From VRUE01 sp963699215 (GTDB lineage: Bacteria; Actinomycetota; Thermoleophilia; Solirubrobacterales; 70-9): a stretch of DNA of 64,000 nt. Positions 17,387 to 26,054 of this stretch are shown here, piece after piece. How positions within the stretch are numbered: the first letter of the stretch is position 1; every line of letters begins with the position of its first letter. Location: positions 1,860,001 through 1,924,000 of the forward strand of contig OY969422.1 in NCBI GenBank assembly GCA_963699215.1, in the 5' to 3' direction. A program made the position numbers and the translations under genes. Under the pieces are notes generated by a model. It was not told the origin of the DNA, did not search any database, and saw nothing but the letters and a program-made list of their open reading frames with translations.

Positions 17387-18005
17387 CGCGCCCCGGCGGA
17401 TAGCCCGCGGGCCGCGATCGGCGTCCTCGGCTCGGCCTTCAACCCGCCCCACCTCGGCCACCTCGCGCTCGCCCAGGAGGCGCTCTGGCAGCTCGGCCTC
17501 GACGAGGTGGTCCTGATGCCGACCGGGGAGGCGCCGCACAAGCGGATCGACGACGATCCCGGCCGCGAGCTGCGGCTGGCGATGACCCGGCTCGCCGCCG
17601 CCGACGATCACCGCTTCGCCGTCTCCACCCTCGAGGTCGAGCGCGAGGGGCCGTCCTACACGTATGAGACCTTGGAGCTGCTTGCACGCGAGAAGGGCGA
17701 GCACCGAGCTGGTGTTCGTGATGGGAGCGGACGCCGCCGTCGGCCTCGAGAGCTGGCGCGAGCCAGAGCGCGTGGTCGAGCTGGCACGGCTCGCGGTCGC
17801 GCGGCGTTCGGGAGTCTCCGACGCCGAGGTGGGCGCCGTGATGCGCAGCCTCGGCGCCGAGGGACGGGCGACGATGCTCGAGATGCCGCAGTTCGGCGTC
17901 TCCTCCTCCGCCGTGCGCGAGCGGGCGGCGTCCGGCAGGCCGCTGCGCTACCTGGTGCCCGAGCCGGTCGCGCGGTTCATCGAGGAGAAGGGGATCTACT
18001 CGTGA
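17379..18005 (+). CDS. nadD: Nicotinate-nucleotide adenylyltransferase (frameshifted)
   Basis: Adenylates nicotinate mononucleotide in NAD synthesis. The nucleotide-binding HxGH motif is in FNPPHLGHLALA and the second motif in FGVSSSAVRERA. The likely start is GTG at 17379, overlapping the proA stop, but that frame does not reach IGVLGSAFNPP without a one-base change somewhere in about 17387-17412; no start codon lies in the motif frame. A second shift, one extra C near 17706, separates LLAREKGE from TELVFVMGADA. The start is therefore uncertain. Confidence 0.85.
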
Positions 18006-18404
18006 GCGACCTGGACTCGGAGTGCGCTGGCACGGCGGCTGGCTGAGCTGGCCGACTCGAAAGGGGCGAGTGAGATCGTCGTCCTCGACATGCGCGGCTC
18101 GTCTCCTACACCGACTTCCTGGCGATCTGCACGGCCCGCAACGAGCGCCAGGCGCGGGCGATCGTCGACGAGGTGAAGCTGCAGCTGAAGCAGGAGCACG
18201 GATCTGTTGCCCGGCGGGGTCGAGGGCGAGGGCGTCGCCGGCTGGATCGTGCTCGACTATCTCGACTGCGTGTTGCACGTCTTCACCGCCGAGGCACGGG
18301 AGCGCTACCAGCTCGAGGACCTCTGGCGCGAGGCGCCGCGGCTCGAGTTGCAGCTGACACAGGATGGCGTCCGAGGGCACCTCTACGGTGCCGCGCATGG
18401 GTAG
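18002..18404 (+). CDS. rsfS: Ribosomal silencing factor RsfS (frameshifted)
   Basis: Binds L14 and keeps ribosomal subunits apart in starvation. Across three frames one reads LARRLAELADSKGASEIVVLDMRG, then SYTDFLAICTARNERQARAI, then GWIVLDYLDCVLHVFTAEARERYQLEDLW, the typical RsfS core. Shifts: extra T near 18027, a missing C near 18095, extra T near 18206. GTG at 18002 overlaps the nadD stop. The last ~20 residues (after the LEDLW core) look unlike the family; another indel may hide the true end. Confidence 0.8.
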
Positions 18405-19116
18405 CTTCAAGCGGGCCCTCTTCGGCTACCGTCGCAACGACGTCGATGCGGCGATCGCCGCGCGTGATGCGAAGTTCGGTGCGTTGGAGCACGAGACCCG
18501 GGAGGCAGCCGAGGCGACCGTCCGGGCGGAGGCGGAGGCCGCCTCGCTCTCGGGCATGGTGCTGGAGCGCGAGCGCGAGATACGCGGACTCGGCGAGCGC
18601 CTGCGCGAGGCCAACGAGCGCCACGAGCGCAGCATCGTCTCGCTGCGACGCGGTCTCGGAGCGACTGGAGGAGATCCAGACGCAGGCGCGCGGGCAGGCG
18701 ACGCGGATCCGGATGAAGGCGCTGCGCGAGGCGGTCGAGGTGAGCCGGCGCACGCAGGACCTCGCCGACGCCCAGGCCGCGGCGAGCGAACGGCACGACA
18801 CAGGCCGGGAACGGTGCCGAGGCCGCCCTGGGACAGCTCTTCGAGGGTCTGGTCAAGCTCGAGATCGGCCCGCTGGGCGACTTCTCGCAGCTGGTCGGCT
18901 TCGAGGACGCGGTCGGCCGGCTCGGAGCCTCCGAGATCTCGGTCGAGCGCTTCTCCGAGGGCCGGGCGACGCTCTCGATGCGGCTCGACGAGCCGGTCGA
19001 GCTGTTGCGCGAGCTGGAAGAGCCGCCCCCTCGACTTCAACATCCGCCGCACCGCCGACGACAACCTGATCCTCGACGTCGACGAGGACCAGGGCCCCGA
19101 GCAGCACGCCGCGTAG
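18364..19116 (+). CDS. DivIVA-like coiled-coil protein (frameshifted)
   Basis: ATG at 18364, or 18397 giving MGSFKRALFGYRRNDVDAAIAARD, a DivIVA-like N-terminus (FxRxxxGYxxxDVD). A long charged helical region follows. Three single-base insertions (near 18656, 18798 and 19030) move the frame 1 to 2 to 3 to 1; joined, the protein runs through EEIQTQARGQATRIRMKALREAVE and AALGQLFEGLVKLEIGPLGDF to DFNIRRTADDNLILDVDEDQ. The predicted product is a ~250-residue coiled-coil protein, perhaps septal or polar. The C-terminal domain is unrecognised. Confidence 0.6.
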   Translation: MASEGTSTVPRMGSFKRALFGYRRNDVDAAIAARDAKFGALEHETREAAEATVRAEAEAASLSGMVLEREREIRGLGERLREANERHERSIVSLRRGLGATGGDPDAGARAGDADPDEGAARGGRGEPAHAGPRRRPGRGERTARHRPGTVPRPPWDSSSRVWSSSRSARWATSRSWSASRTRSAGSEPPRSRSSASPRAGRRSRCGSTSRSSCCASWKSRPLDFNIRRTADDNLILDVDEDQGPEQHAA

Positions 19117-19128
19117 CTGACGAATGTT

Positions 19129-19157
19129 GCATTGAGCCCCTCATAGGGGTCAAATGT
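19129..19157. repeat. Palindromic element, family B copy 2 (upstream of tRNA-Ala)
   Basis: GCATTGAGCCCCT at 19129-19141 faces AGGGGTCAAATGT at 19145-19157; 9 of 13 positions pair. The preceding T extends the match to the family left arm TGCAT[C/T]GAGCCCC seen in folC and aroA. It is degenerate compared with those copies and lies between the DivIVA-like stop and the tRNA. Confidence 0.6.
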
Positions 19158-19199
19158 GAGTTTCGTCTCCCAGTCGACCGTTTAAACTCGACCCCTCGC

Positions 19200-19272
19200 G
19201 GGGCTGTAGCTCAGCTGGAAGAGCGACGCGCTGGCAGCGCGTAGGTCACGGGTTCGAGTCCCGTCAGCTCCA
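19200..19272 (+). tRNA. tRNA-Ala (anticodon GGC)
   Basis: A 73-nt cloverleaf: acceptor GGGGCTG (19200-19206) pairs with CAGCTCC (19265-19271). D-arm GCTC/GAGC, anticodon stem ACGCG/CGCGT with loop CTGGCAG and anticodon GGC at 19233-19235, T-arm ACGGG/CCCGT with TTCGAGT. Discriminator A; CCA is not encoded. A TAAACT box at 19183-19188 is a possible -10 element. No integrase or duplicated tRNA end nearby, so no sign of an attachment site. Confidence 0.97.
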
Positions 19273-19278
19273 TCGCGA

Positions 19279-20454
19279 CTACCCTGGCCCGGTCAGGCCG
19301 GTCCGGGCCAGGAAGCCTTCGAGACGACGTTCGTAGAGCCGCGGCGCGACATTCCAGGCCTCGACGTGGCCGGCCTTAGGGGCACGGAAGTAGGTGACCC
19401 AGCGGGGCAGCTCGGCGGCGAGATCGTCGCTGGTCGAGATCGGCACGACCTTGTCGTCGGTGCCGTGGAAGAGCAGGATCGGCAGCTGCAGGTCGTCGGT
19501 GTGCTGGAGGGCGTCGAGGCCGTCCCAGTCCACGTCGATCCTTGCGTCGATCGCCCACTCGACCGGGAGGGAGAGGAAGTCGGGCAGCCCCATCTGGGTC
19601 GCGTTGAATTCGAGGATCCGTTGCCAGTCGAGCGCGGGCGCGTCGAGGACGAGCCCGGCGACGCGGCTCGCCAAAGGAGAGCGCTGCATGAACTGGGTGA
19701 CGATCGAGCCGCCCATCGAGTAGCCGACCAGGATCAGCCGCTTGGCGCCATGCGCCAGTGCGTAGCGAGCCGCTGCCGCCAGGTCGTGCCACTCGGTCAG
19801 GCCCATGTGGTGGAAGCCGTCGGGGCTGGGTGGGGCGCCGAGGTCCTCGCGGTAGGCGATCAGCAGGGTAGGCAGGCCGGCGCGGTGCAGCGTCGGCACC
19901 GCCCGCAGGCCCACCTGGGGGGTGCCGTTGATCCCGTGCACGACGATCGCCCAGGTGTCTCTCTTCCCGGGGATCGACCAGGCCGGCATCGGACCGAGCT
20001 CGTCGGGGACGGGCACTTCGGAGAACGGCAGGCCGAACGCCTGACCCGGGTCGCCCGCGTAGACGTTGGCGTCGACGGCGACCTTCATTTCCGGCGCCAG
20101 GTAGCCCCGCACCGAGCGCAGCCCGCGCGTGACCGTGTCCGCGTCGCTGTCGACGACGCCGCCGACGATCGCGTGCCCGCCCTGCCAGTCGAGCCCGTAC
20201 ACGCCGGGACGCTCGGTCTCTTCGGTGCGCTCCAGGACGATTCTGCCTGGCGTCAGCTGCTCGACCTCGACGTCTTCGGGCCAGGTGGAGTGATCGGGTA
20301 CCAGGACTTGCGAGGAGAAATGCCAGCTGACCGCCACGCCGATCGCCAGGCCGGCCAGGAGCACTGCCCCCGCGCCCGCCAGCCACCGCCACCTGCGGCG
20401 GAGCCATGCCGCCCCGCGCGGCTCTCCCGACCCGATCGCCTCCACGGGCGCCAC
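19279..20454 (-). CDS. Membrane-anchored alpha/beta hydrolase
   Basis: An N-terminal membrane helix (LAGAGAVLLAGLAIGVAVSW) and an extracytoplasmic beta-rich region (about residues 40-150) precede an alpha/beta-hydrolase domain. Nucleophile elbow GYSMGGS, acid in FHGTDDKV, histidine in APKAGHVEAW: a full Ser-Asp-His triad. Oxyanion strand WAIVVHGINGTP. Closest in style to prolyl-oligopeptidase/BAAT-like or acyl hydrolases of unknown substrate. I prefer GTG at 20454; an ATG at 20532 would overlap the divergent gene starting at 20495. Confidence 0.78.
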   Translation of the reverse strand: MAPVEAIGSGEPRGAAWLRRRWRWLAGAGAVLLAGLAIGVAVSWHFSSQVLVPDHSTWPEDVEVEQLTPGRIVLERTEETERPGVYGLDWQGGHAIVGGVVDSDADTVTRGLRSVRGYLAPEMKVAVDANVYAGDPGQAFGLPFSEVPVPDELGPMPAWSIPGKRDTWAIVVHGINGTPQVGLRAVPTLHRAGLPTLLIAYREDLGAPPSPDGFHHMGLTEWHDLAAAARYALAHGAKRLILVGYSMGGSIVTQFMQRSPLASRVAGLVLDAPALDWQRILEFNATQMGLPDFLSLPVEWAIDARIDVDWDGLDALQHTDDLQLPILLFHGTDDKVVPISTSDDLAAELPRWVTYFRAPKAGHVEAWNVAPRLYERRLEGFLARTGLTGPG

Positions 20455-20494
20455 CCTACTCAGGAACCGCCCCGGCGCTGCCGATGATTGAGCG

Positions 20495-21203
20495 ATGAGC
20501 GCGGCCAACGAGCACGTGTTCTCGCACGGCATGCGGGATACGCGCGAGACCTTCGCGGCGTGGAACGGCCATCCGTGGGGGGTGCTGCGGGGATGGCTCT
20601 GCGCTCAGCCTGGCGATCGCGCTGGTCCTGCTGGGGGCGGTCTGGGTCGTCGCCGGACTGCTGACGCCCGACGTCACCCCCATCCACCTGCCGGGCCTGA
20701 CCGAGCCGCAGGACCCCGCCGACCTGCTGCCGATCCTCTGGCGCAACTCGCTTGTCCTGGCGCTGCACGGAACCGCCTGCATCGCCGGCTTCATCGCCGG
20801 CGCGTCGATGCCGATCGCCGCCGCCCAGCGCACCGGCCTCTCGCGCTGGATCCATGTCAAGGCGGGCCAGTTCGCGATCCTCTTCGTCGCCGCGGTGACT
20901 CTCTTCTCGCTCTCGACCCAGGCCCTCTACCTCGGTTTCCAGGGCGCGACCATCGCCTTCCAGCTGCAGATCTCCCACGCGGTGCTCGTGCTCAGCGTGC
21001 TGCCGCACGCGATCCCCGAGCTGACCGCCCTCTTCCTGCCCCTCGCCGCCTGGCTGATCGCCAGCCGCCGCGGCGGCTGGAACCAGCTCCTCGCCGCCAC
21101 CTTCATCACCGTCCTGCTCGCCATCCCGGTCCTCGTCGTCGCGGCGACGATCGAGGTCTACCTCTGGCCACGCTTCCTGGAGGCCGTCTCGCCGGTGCTC
21201 TGA
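20495..21203 (+). CDS. SpoIIM-like (DUF95) integral membrane protein (one frameshift)
   Basis: After MSAANEHVFSHGMRDTRETF the frame shifts by one extra T near 20600. The rest reads LSLAIALVLLGAVWVVAGLL and continues with four or five more hydrophobic segments. The segment VLPHAIPELTALFLPLAAW matches the SpoIIM/DUF95 signature, and RNSLVLALHGTACIAGFIAG fits its first conserved helix. In non-sporulating actinobacteria such proteins are of unknown function. Family assignment is from motif recall and is moderately certain. Confidence 0.65.
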
Positions 21204-21233
21204 TCGAGCGCCGGGGCAGTACGCTCGGCGACC

Positions 21234-21485
21234 GTGGACCAGCTCGTGCAGATCGTCGGCGCCCTGCTGATCCTCGTCGCCTTCGCGGCGGCGCAGTTCG
21301 GGGCCATGGACCCCCACTCGCGTGCCTACCTCGTCCTCAACCTCGTCGGCTCGCTGGTCCTCGCGGTCCTCGCCTGGCGCGAACGCCAGTGGGGCTTCCT
21401 GCTGCTCGAGTCCGTCTGGGCCGCGGTCTCCCTCTGGAGCCTGATCCAGCTGCGCCGCGGCCGCCCGCTGTCGGCCAAGGGCTGA
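21234..21485 (+). CDS. Small membrane protein, CBU_0592-like
   Basis: An 83-residue protein from GTG at 21234 with three hydrophobic segments: IVGALLILVAFAAAQFG, YLVLNLVGSLVLAVLAW and FLLLESVWAAVSLWSLI. The pattern of an LLL..A helix, then Y..LNL.G, then LE..W is that of the CBU_0592 family. Function unknown. It lies 30 bases after the SpoIIM-like gene and is probably in the same unit. Confidence 0.65.
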   Translation: MDQLVQIVGALLILVAFAAAQFGAMDPHSRAYLVLNLVGSLVLAVLAWRERQWGFLLLESVWAAVSLWSLIQLRRGRPLSAKG

Positions 21486-21522
21486 GCGGAAGACGCGCCT
21501 CGCTCCCGATTAGCCTTCGGGC

Positions 21523-22315
21523 ATGGCCGACCGACGCCGGATTCGCTTCGTCCACTGGAAGGCATCCGAGGTGCCCGAGCGCACCGCCCGCCTCGAGGCC
21601 GAGGGCTACGAGGTGGACGGCGAGGTCCCGGGAACGAGCATCGGCGTCAAGGCGCTGCGCGAGGACCCGCCCGCGGCGTTCGTGATCGACCTCGGCCGCC
21701 TGCCCTCGCACGGGCGCGAGGTCGCCTTCGCCGTGCGCCAGTCGAAGGCGCTGCGCGGCATCCCGATCGTCTTCGTCGGCGGGGCCGAGGCGAAAGTCGA
21801 CTCGATCCGCACGCAGCTCCCCGACGCCACCTTCACCGTCTGGGACGAGATCGCGGCCGACCTGCGCGCAGGCGATCGACAACCCGCTCGCCGACCCGGT
21901 CGTCCCCGGGTCCGACTCCGGTCCGCACTCGGGCAGGCCCGCTCGTCCAGAAGCTCGGGATCGAGGAGGGCGCGACGGTCGCCCTGGTCGGCGCTCCTGA
22001 CGGAATCGAGACGCTGCTGCAGCCGCTGCCGGAGGGAGCGAGCCTCCGCCGCGGCAATCGTGGGCGCCGCGAGATGACGATCTGGTTCACGACGGCGCGG
22101 CGCGATCTGGAGCGTCGCTTCGGCGCAGTCGCCGAGGCCGTCGGCGAGGGCACGCTGTGGATGGCCTGGCCGAAGCGCTCCTCCGGGGTCGCGACCGACC
22201 TCACCGAGGACGCGATCCGCGAGGTCGCCCTCGCCGCGGCATGGTCGACACCAAGGTCTGCGCGATCGACGAGACCTGGTCCGGCCTGCGTCTCACCCGC
22301 GGCGCGCGCTCGTAA
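21523..22315 (+). CDS. Receiver-like domain joined to a DUF3052-like domain (frameshifted)
   Basis: The first ~115 residues look like a CheY-type fold without a full phosphorylation set (RIRFVHWKASEVPERTARLE, AFVIDLGRLPSHGREVA, IPIVFVGG). After extra bases near 21872 and 21935 the frame carries LVQKLGIEEGATVALVGAP, EMTIWFTTARRDLERRF and TLWMAWPKRSSGVATDL. After one missing base near 22238 it ends VDTKVCAIDETWSGLRLTRG, a pattern I associate with DUF3052 proteins. Whether this is one protein or two cannot be settled given the indels. Function unknown. Confidence 0.55.
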
Positions 22316-22328
22316 GATCGCCGTTCCC

Positions 22329-24831
22329 GTGGCCGGTTACGAACCAAAGGCGATCGAGGCAAAGTGGCAAGCGGGTCTGGGCCGAGGAGCGGACCTGGGA
22401 GGTCGCCAATCCCGGCCAGCCCGGCTTCGACGACTCGAGAAGCCGAAGTCCTACGTGCTGGAGATGCTGCCCTACCCCTCGGGGGAGCCCCACGTCGGTC
22501 ACCTCAAGTGCTACGCGGTCGGCGACGCGATCGCCCACTTCCGCCGCCGCCACGGCTTCGAGGTGATCCACCCGATGGGCTACGACTCCTTCGGCCTGCC
22601 GGCGGAGAACAACGCGATCAAGACCGGCGAGCCGCCGCGCGCGGCGACCGAGCGCTCGATCGCGTCCTTCCGGCGCCAGTTCCGCGAGTGGGGGATCTCG
22701 ATCGACTGGTCGCGCGAGCTCGCCACCCACACGCCCGAGTACTACCGCTGGACCCAGTGGATCTTCCTGCGCCTGTTCGAGCGCGGCCTCGCCTACCGCG
22801 ACCGAGGCGCCGGTCCAGTGGTGCCCGAAGGACGCCACCGTGCTCGCCAACGAGCAGGTCGTCGACGGCCGCTGCGAGCGCTGCGGCACCGCGGTCGTGC
22901 AGCGCAAGCTCGAGCAGTGGTTCTTCAAGATCACCGAGTACGCCGAGCGCCTGCTCGCCGACTTCGACCTGCTCGAGTCCTGGCCCGAGCACGTGGTCAC
23001 GATGCAGCGCAACTGGATCGGCCGCTCCGAGGGCGCCGAGGTCGATCTTCCGCTGCGAGGAGCTCGACCTCGACTTCCCGGTCTTCACCACCCGTCCCGA
23101 CACGCTCTTCGGCGCCACCTTCTTCGTCCTCGCCCCCGAGCACCCCGAGCTGGAGCGCCTGGTCGCCGGCACCGCCGGCCGAGGAGGAGGTGCGCGAGTA
23201 CGTCAACCGGGTCGCCCGCGAGTCGGTCGAGGAGCGCGGCGCCGAGGACCGCGAGAAGACCGGCGTGCCGCTCGGCCGCAGCGTCGTCAACCCGGTCAAC
23301 GGCGAGGAGATCCCGATGTTCGTCGCCGACTACGTGCTGATGGAGTACGGCACCGGGGCGATCATGGCCGTCCCCGCCCACGACACCCGCGACTACGAGT
23401 TCGCCAAGGCCTTCGAGCTGCCGGTCAAGCGGGTGATCGAGGGCAGCGACCCGGAGGACGGCGCGCGACGACGAGGGCCTGCCCGTACCCCGGCGACGGG
23501 CCGATGACCGGCTCCGGGCGCTTCGACGGCAAGCACAACCGCGAGGCCTACGAGGAGATCGTCGCCTGGCTCGCCGCGGAGGGCCGCGGCGAATCCGCCG
23601 TCAACTACCGCCTGCGCGACTGGCTGGTCTCGCGCCAGCGCTACTGGGGCGCGCCGATCCCGGTCGTCTACTGCGAGGGGTGCGGGATCGTGCCGGTGCC
23701 CGACGAGCAGCTGCCGGTCGAGCTGCCCGAGGTCGAGGACTACGCGCCGCAGGGACGCAGCCCGCTGGCCGCCGCCGAGGACTGGGTCGCCACCGAGTGC
23801 CCGCGCTGCGGCGGCGCCGCCCGGCGCGAGACCGACACGATGGACACCTTCGTCGACTCCTCCTGGTACTTCATCCGCTACCTCGACCCGCGCAACGAGG
23901 AGGCCGCCTGGGACCGCTGCCGCGGCCGACCACTGGCTCCCGGTCGACCAGTACATCGGCGGCGTCGAGCACGCGATCCTGCACCTGATGTACGCGCGCT
24001 TCTTCACCAAGGCGCTGGCCGACCTCGACCAGCTCGACGTGCAGGAGCCGTTCGCCAACCTCTTCGCCCAGGGGATGATCACCCGCGACGGGGCGAAGAT
24101 GTCGAAGTCGAAGGGCAACACCGTCAGCCCCGCCGAGTACGTCGAGCGCTACGGCGCCGACACCGCCCGCACCTACGTCTGCTTCATGGGGCCGCCGGAG
24201 CGCGGCGGCGACTGGACCGACGAGGGGGTCGAGGGCGTCAACCGCTTCCTCGCTCGCCTCTGGCGCCTCTGCGAGGAGGTCGAGGCGAGGGAGGCCGGCG
24301 ATGGCGACCCGCCGCGGCCGAGGGCGAGGCGCGCGGAGCTGCTCGCCAAGGCGCACTGGGCGATCGACAAGGCGACCCGGGACTTCGAGCGCGGCTTCCA
24401 GTTCAACACCGCGATCGCCGCGGTGATGGAGCTGGTCAACGAGGCCTACCGGGTCAAGGACGGTCTCTACGAGCGACGCGGCGGGGGCCGCCGCCGTGCG
24501 CTTCGCCGACGGCGACGGCCGCCTCGCTGATCTTTCCCTTCGCGCCGCACCTGGGTGCGGAGGTCTGGGAGCGGCTGCGCGGCGGGCGGGTCTGGGAGCG
24601 TGCCGTGGCCGGAGGCCGACCCGGAGCTGCTGGCCAGCGACACGGTCACCCTGGTCGTCCAGGTCAACGGCAAGCTGCGCGACCGGATCGAGGCTCCGGC
24701 CGAGGCGCCGGAGGAGGAGCTGCTGGCCCTCGCCCGCGCGAGCGAGAAGGTGCAGCGCCACCTCGACGGCACGCGAGGTCGTCAAGGAGATCGTCGTTCC
24801 CGGCAAGCTCGTCAACCTGGTGGTTCGCTGA
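22329..24831 (+). CDS. leuS: Leucyl-tRNA synthetase (about ten frameshifts)
   Basis: Charges tRNA-Leu. The protein can be followed end to end across frames: GTG start VAGYEPKAIEAKWQ; HIGH-equivalent in YPSGEPHVGHLKCY; zinc region CERCGTAVVQRKLEQW; editing domain TRPDTLFGATFFVLAP, MAVPAHDTRDYEFA; DWLVSRQRYWGAPIP; KMSKSKGN (KMSKS); C-terminal PFAPHLGAEVWERL and VVQVNGKLRDRI. Indels lie near 22375, 22437, 22800, 23044, 23180, 23466, 23481, 23917, 24471, 24510, 24600 and 24773, nearly all +1. An essential single-copy gene cannot be this broken and still so conserved, so sequence error is the likely reason. Confidence 0.93.
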
Positions 24832-24876
24832 GCTTCGCAGCGGTTCAACGCCCCTTATCTGGTAGAAAGCGCGCCG

Positions 24877-25266
24877 ATGCTCGTCAGGCGCCTATCGGAA
24901 GCACCAGTCGAGGAGTGGCACCGACTTCGCTACCACGTGCTGATGGACGCGGGCGAACTCGGCGCCCGCAATCTGTCGGTGACCTGGCTGGAGATACCGG
25001 CCGGGACCGAGCAGACGCTGCGCTCCCACGAGGACGCCGAGCAGGTCTACGTCGTCGTCCGCGGCGGCGGCACGATGTCGGTCGCCGGCGACACCCAGGG
25101 CGTGGGGGAGGGCGATCTGATCCTCGTCCCGCCCGCCACCGACCACTCGATCGCCAACGACGGCGAGGCGGCGCTGTCCTGCGTCTCGGTGCAGTCGCCC
25201 CCGGTCGCCGCGGCCGAGCTGTATAGCGACCAGCTGGCCGAGGTCAGCGGCTACGACGACGACTGA
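24877..25266 (+). CDS. Single cupin-domain protein
   Basis: A 129-residue protein with one cupin fold: EIPAGTEQTLRSHEDAEQVYVVVRG is split over the first motif (H and E metal ligands in SHEDAEQ) and GEGDLILVPPATDHSIANDG forms the second motif with its histidine. Such proteins bind a metal and act as small dioxygenases, isomerases or ligand-binding regulators; nothing narrows it here. It starts 45 bases after leuS. The stop codon lies within the left arm of the inverted repeat at 25.26 kb. Confidence 0.75.
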   Translation: MLVRRLSEAPVEEWHRLRYHVLMDAGELGARNLSVTWLEIPAGTEQTLRSHEDAEQVYVVVRGGGTMSVAGDTQGVGEGDLILVPPATDHSIANDGEAALSCVSVQSPPVAAAELYSDQLAEVSGYDDD

Positions 25267-25384
25267 GTCGCGATAAGCGGCGCATCTCGGGGTCTTCGGT
25301 CGCTCGCTTCGGGTCACGCACGGTAGTGCGCTCCCCTCATCGACCTCCCTGCGTCCCCCGACCTGCTTGCTTCTCGCGACTCAG
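25263..25384. repeat. 122-nt inverted repeat between the cupin gene and comEA
   Basis: Arms of 16 nt (25263-25278 and 25369-25384) match at 15 of 16 positions around a 90-nt loop. The left arm includes the cupin stop codon. An AT-rich stretch with seven T follows (GCGGATTTTTTTG, near 25392-25404), so the structure could help end transcription. The rest of the gap to 25450 holds no gene I can support. Confidence 0.65.
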
Positions 25385-25450
25385 TTGAGTTGCGGATTTT
25401 TTTGATTTAGCGCGCCACGCGTGCGCTCTGACCGGCCAGGCGTCCGGTCC

Positions 25451-26047
25451 ATGCCCGAGCTGAGCAGGACCCAGGTCGTCGTCTACGGCGCGATCGCGGT
25501 CGCGCTGCTGCTGGTCGGGGCGCGGGCGATCCGGGCTGAGGGGAGCGAGCCCGCCTCTCCCTCGTTGCGTCGGGCGACGCCGCCGGCGCCGACATCGGTC
25601 TCAGCAGCAGCGCGGGGGGACCGATCTGGTCGTCGACGTCGCCGGGGCGGTGCGGGATCCGGGCGTGTACCGGTTGCCGGTCGGGGCGCGGGTCGTCGAT
25701 GCGGTCGCTCGCGCCGGGCGGTGCCGGCGGGCGGCGCGCTGCTGGAGGCGATCAACCGCGCCGCGCGCCTCGCCGACGGGCAGCAGGTCGTGGTGCCCGA
25801 GCGCGAGCCGGCGGGGTCGACGGTTGCGCTCCCCGGTGCGTCCGCGGCCGGCGAAGGACCGATCGGCCTCGGCAGCGCCACCGTCGAGCAGCTCGAAACG
25901 ATCGACGGGATCGGCCCGGTGACCGCGGCGAAGATCGTCGAGTTCCGCGATCTGAACGGCGGCCTCGCCTCGGTCGAGCAGCTCGACGAGGTCAGCGGCA
26001 TCGGCCCGGCGACGATGGAGTCGCTGCGCGCCCGGCTGCAGCCGTAG
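25451..26047 (+). CDS. comEA: ComEA-like DNA-binding competence protein (two frameshifts)
   Basis: Binds incoming DNA at the cell surface in natural transformation. An N-terminal membrane helix (VVVYGAIAVALLLVGARAI), a SLBB-type domain (VAGAVRDPGVYRLPVGARV, ending INRAARLADGQQVVVP) and a C-terminal helix-hairpin-helix pair (TVEQLETIDGIGPVTAAKI, VEQLDEVSGIGPATMESL) are in order. One extra G near 25616 and one missing G near 25715 split the SLBB domain. Followed by comEC, as usual. Confidence 0.87.
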   Translation: MPELSRTQVVVYGAIAVALLLVGARAIRAEGSEPASPSLRRATPPAPTSVSAAARGDRSGRRRRRGGAGSGRVPVAGRGAGRRCGRSRRAVPAGGALLEAINRAARLADGQQVVVPEREPAGSTVALPGASAAGEGPIGLGSATVEQLETIDGIGPVTAAKIVEFRDLNGGLASVEQLDEVSGIGPATMESLRARLQP

Positions 26048-26054
26048 GCGCTCC

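Noticed and set aside
19200..19272. tRNA-Ala as an integration site
   Set aside because: No integrase, no repeated tRNA 3' end and no accessory genes on either side.
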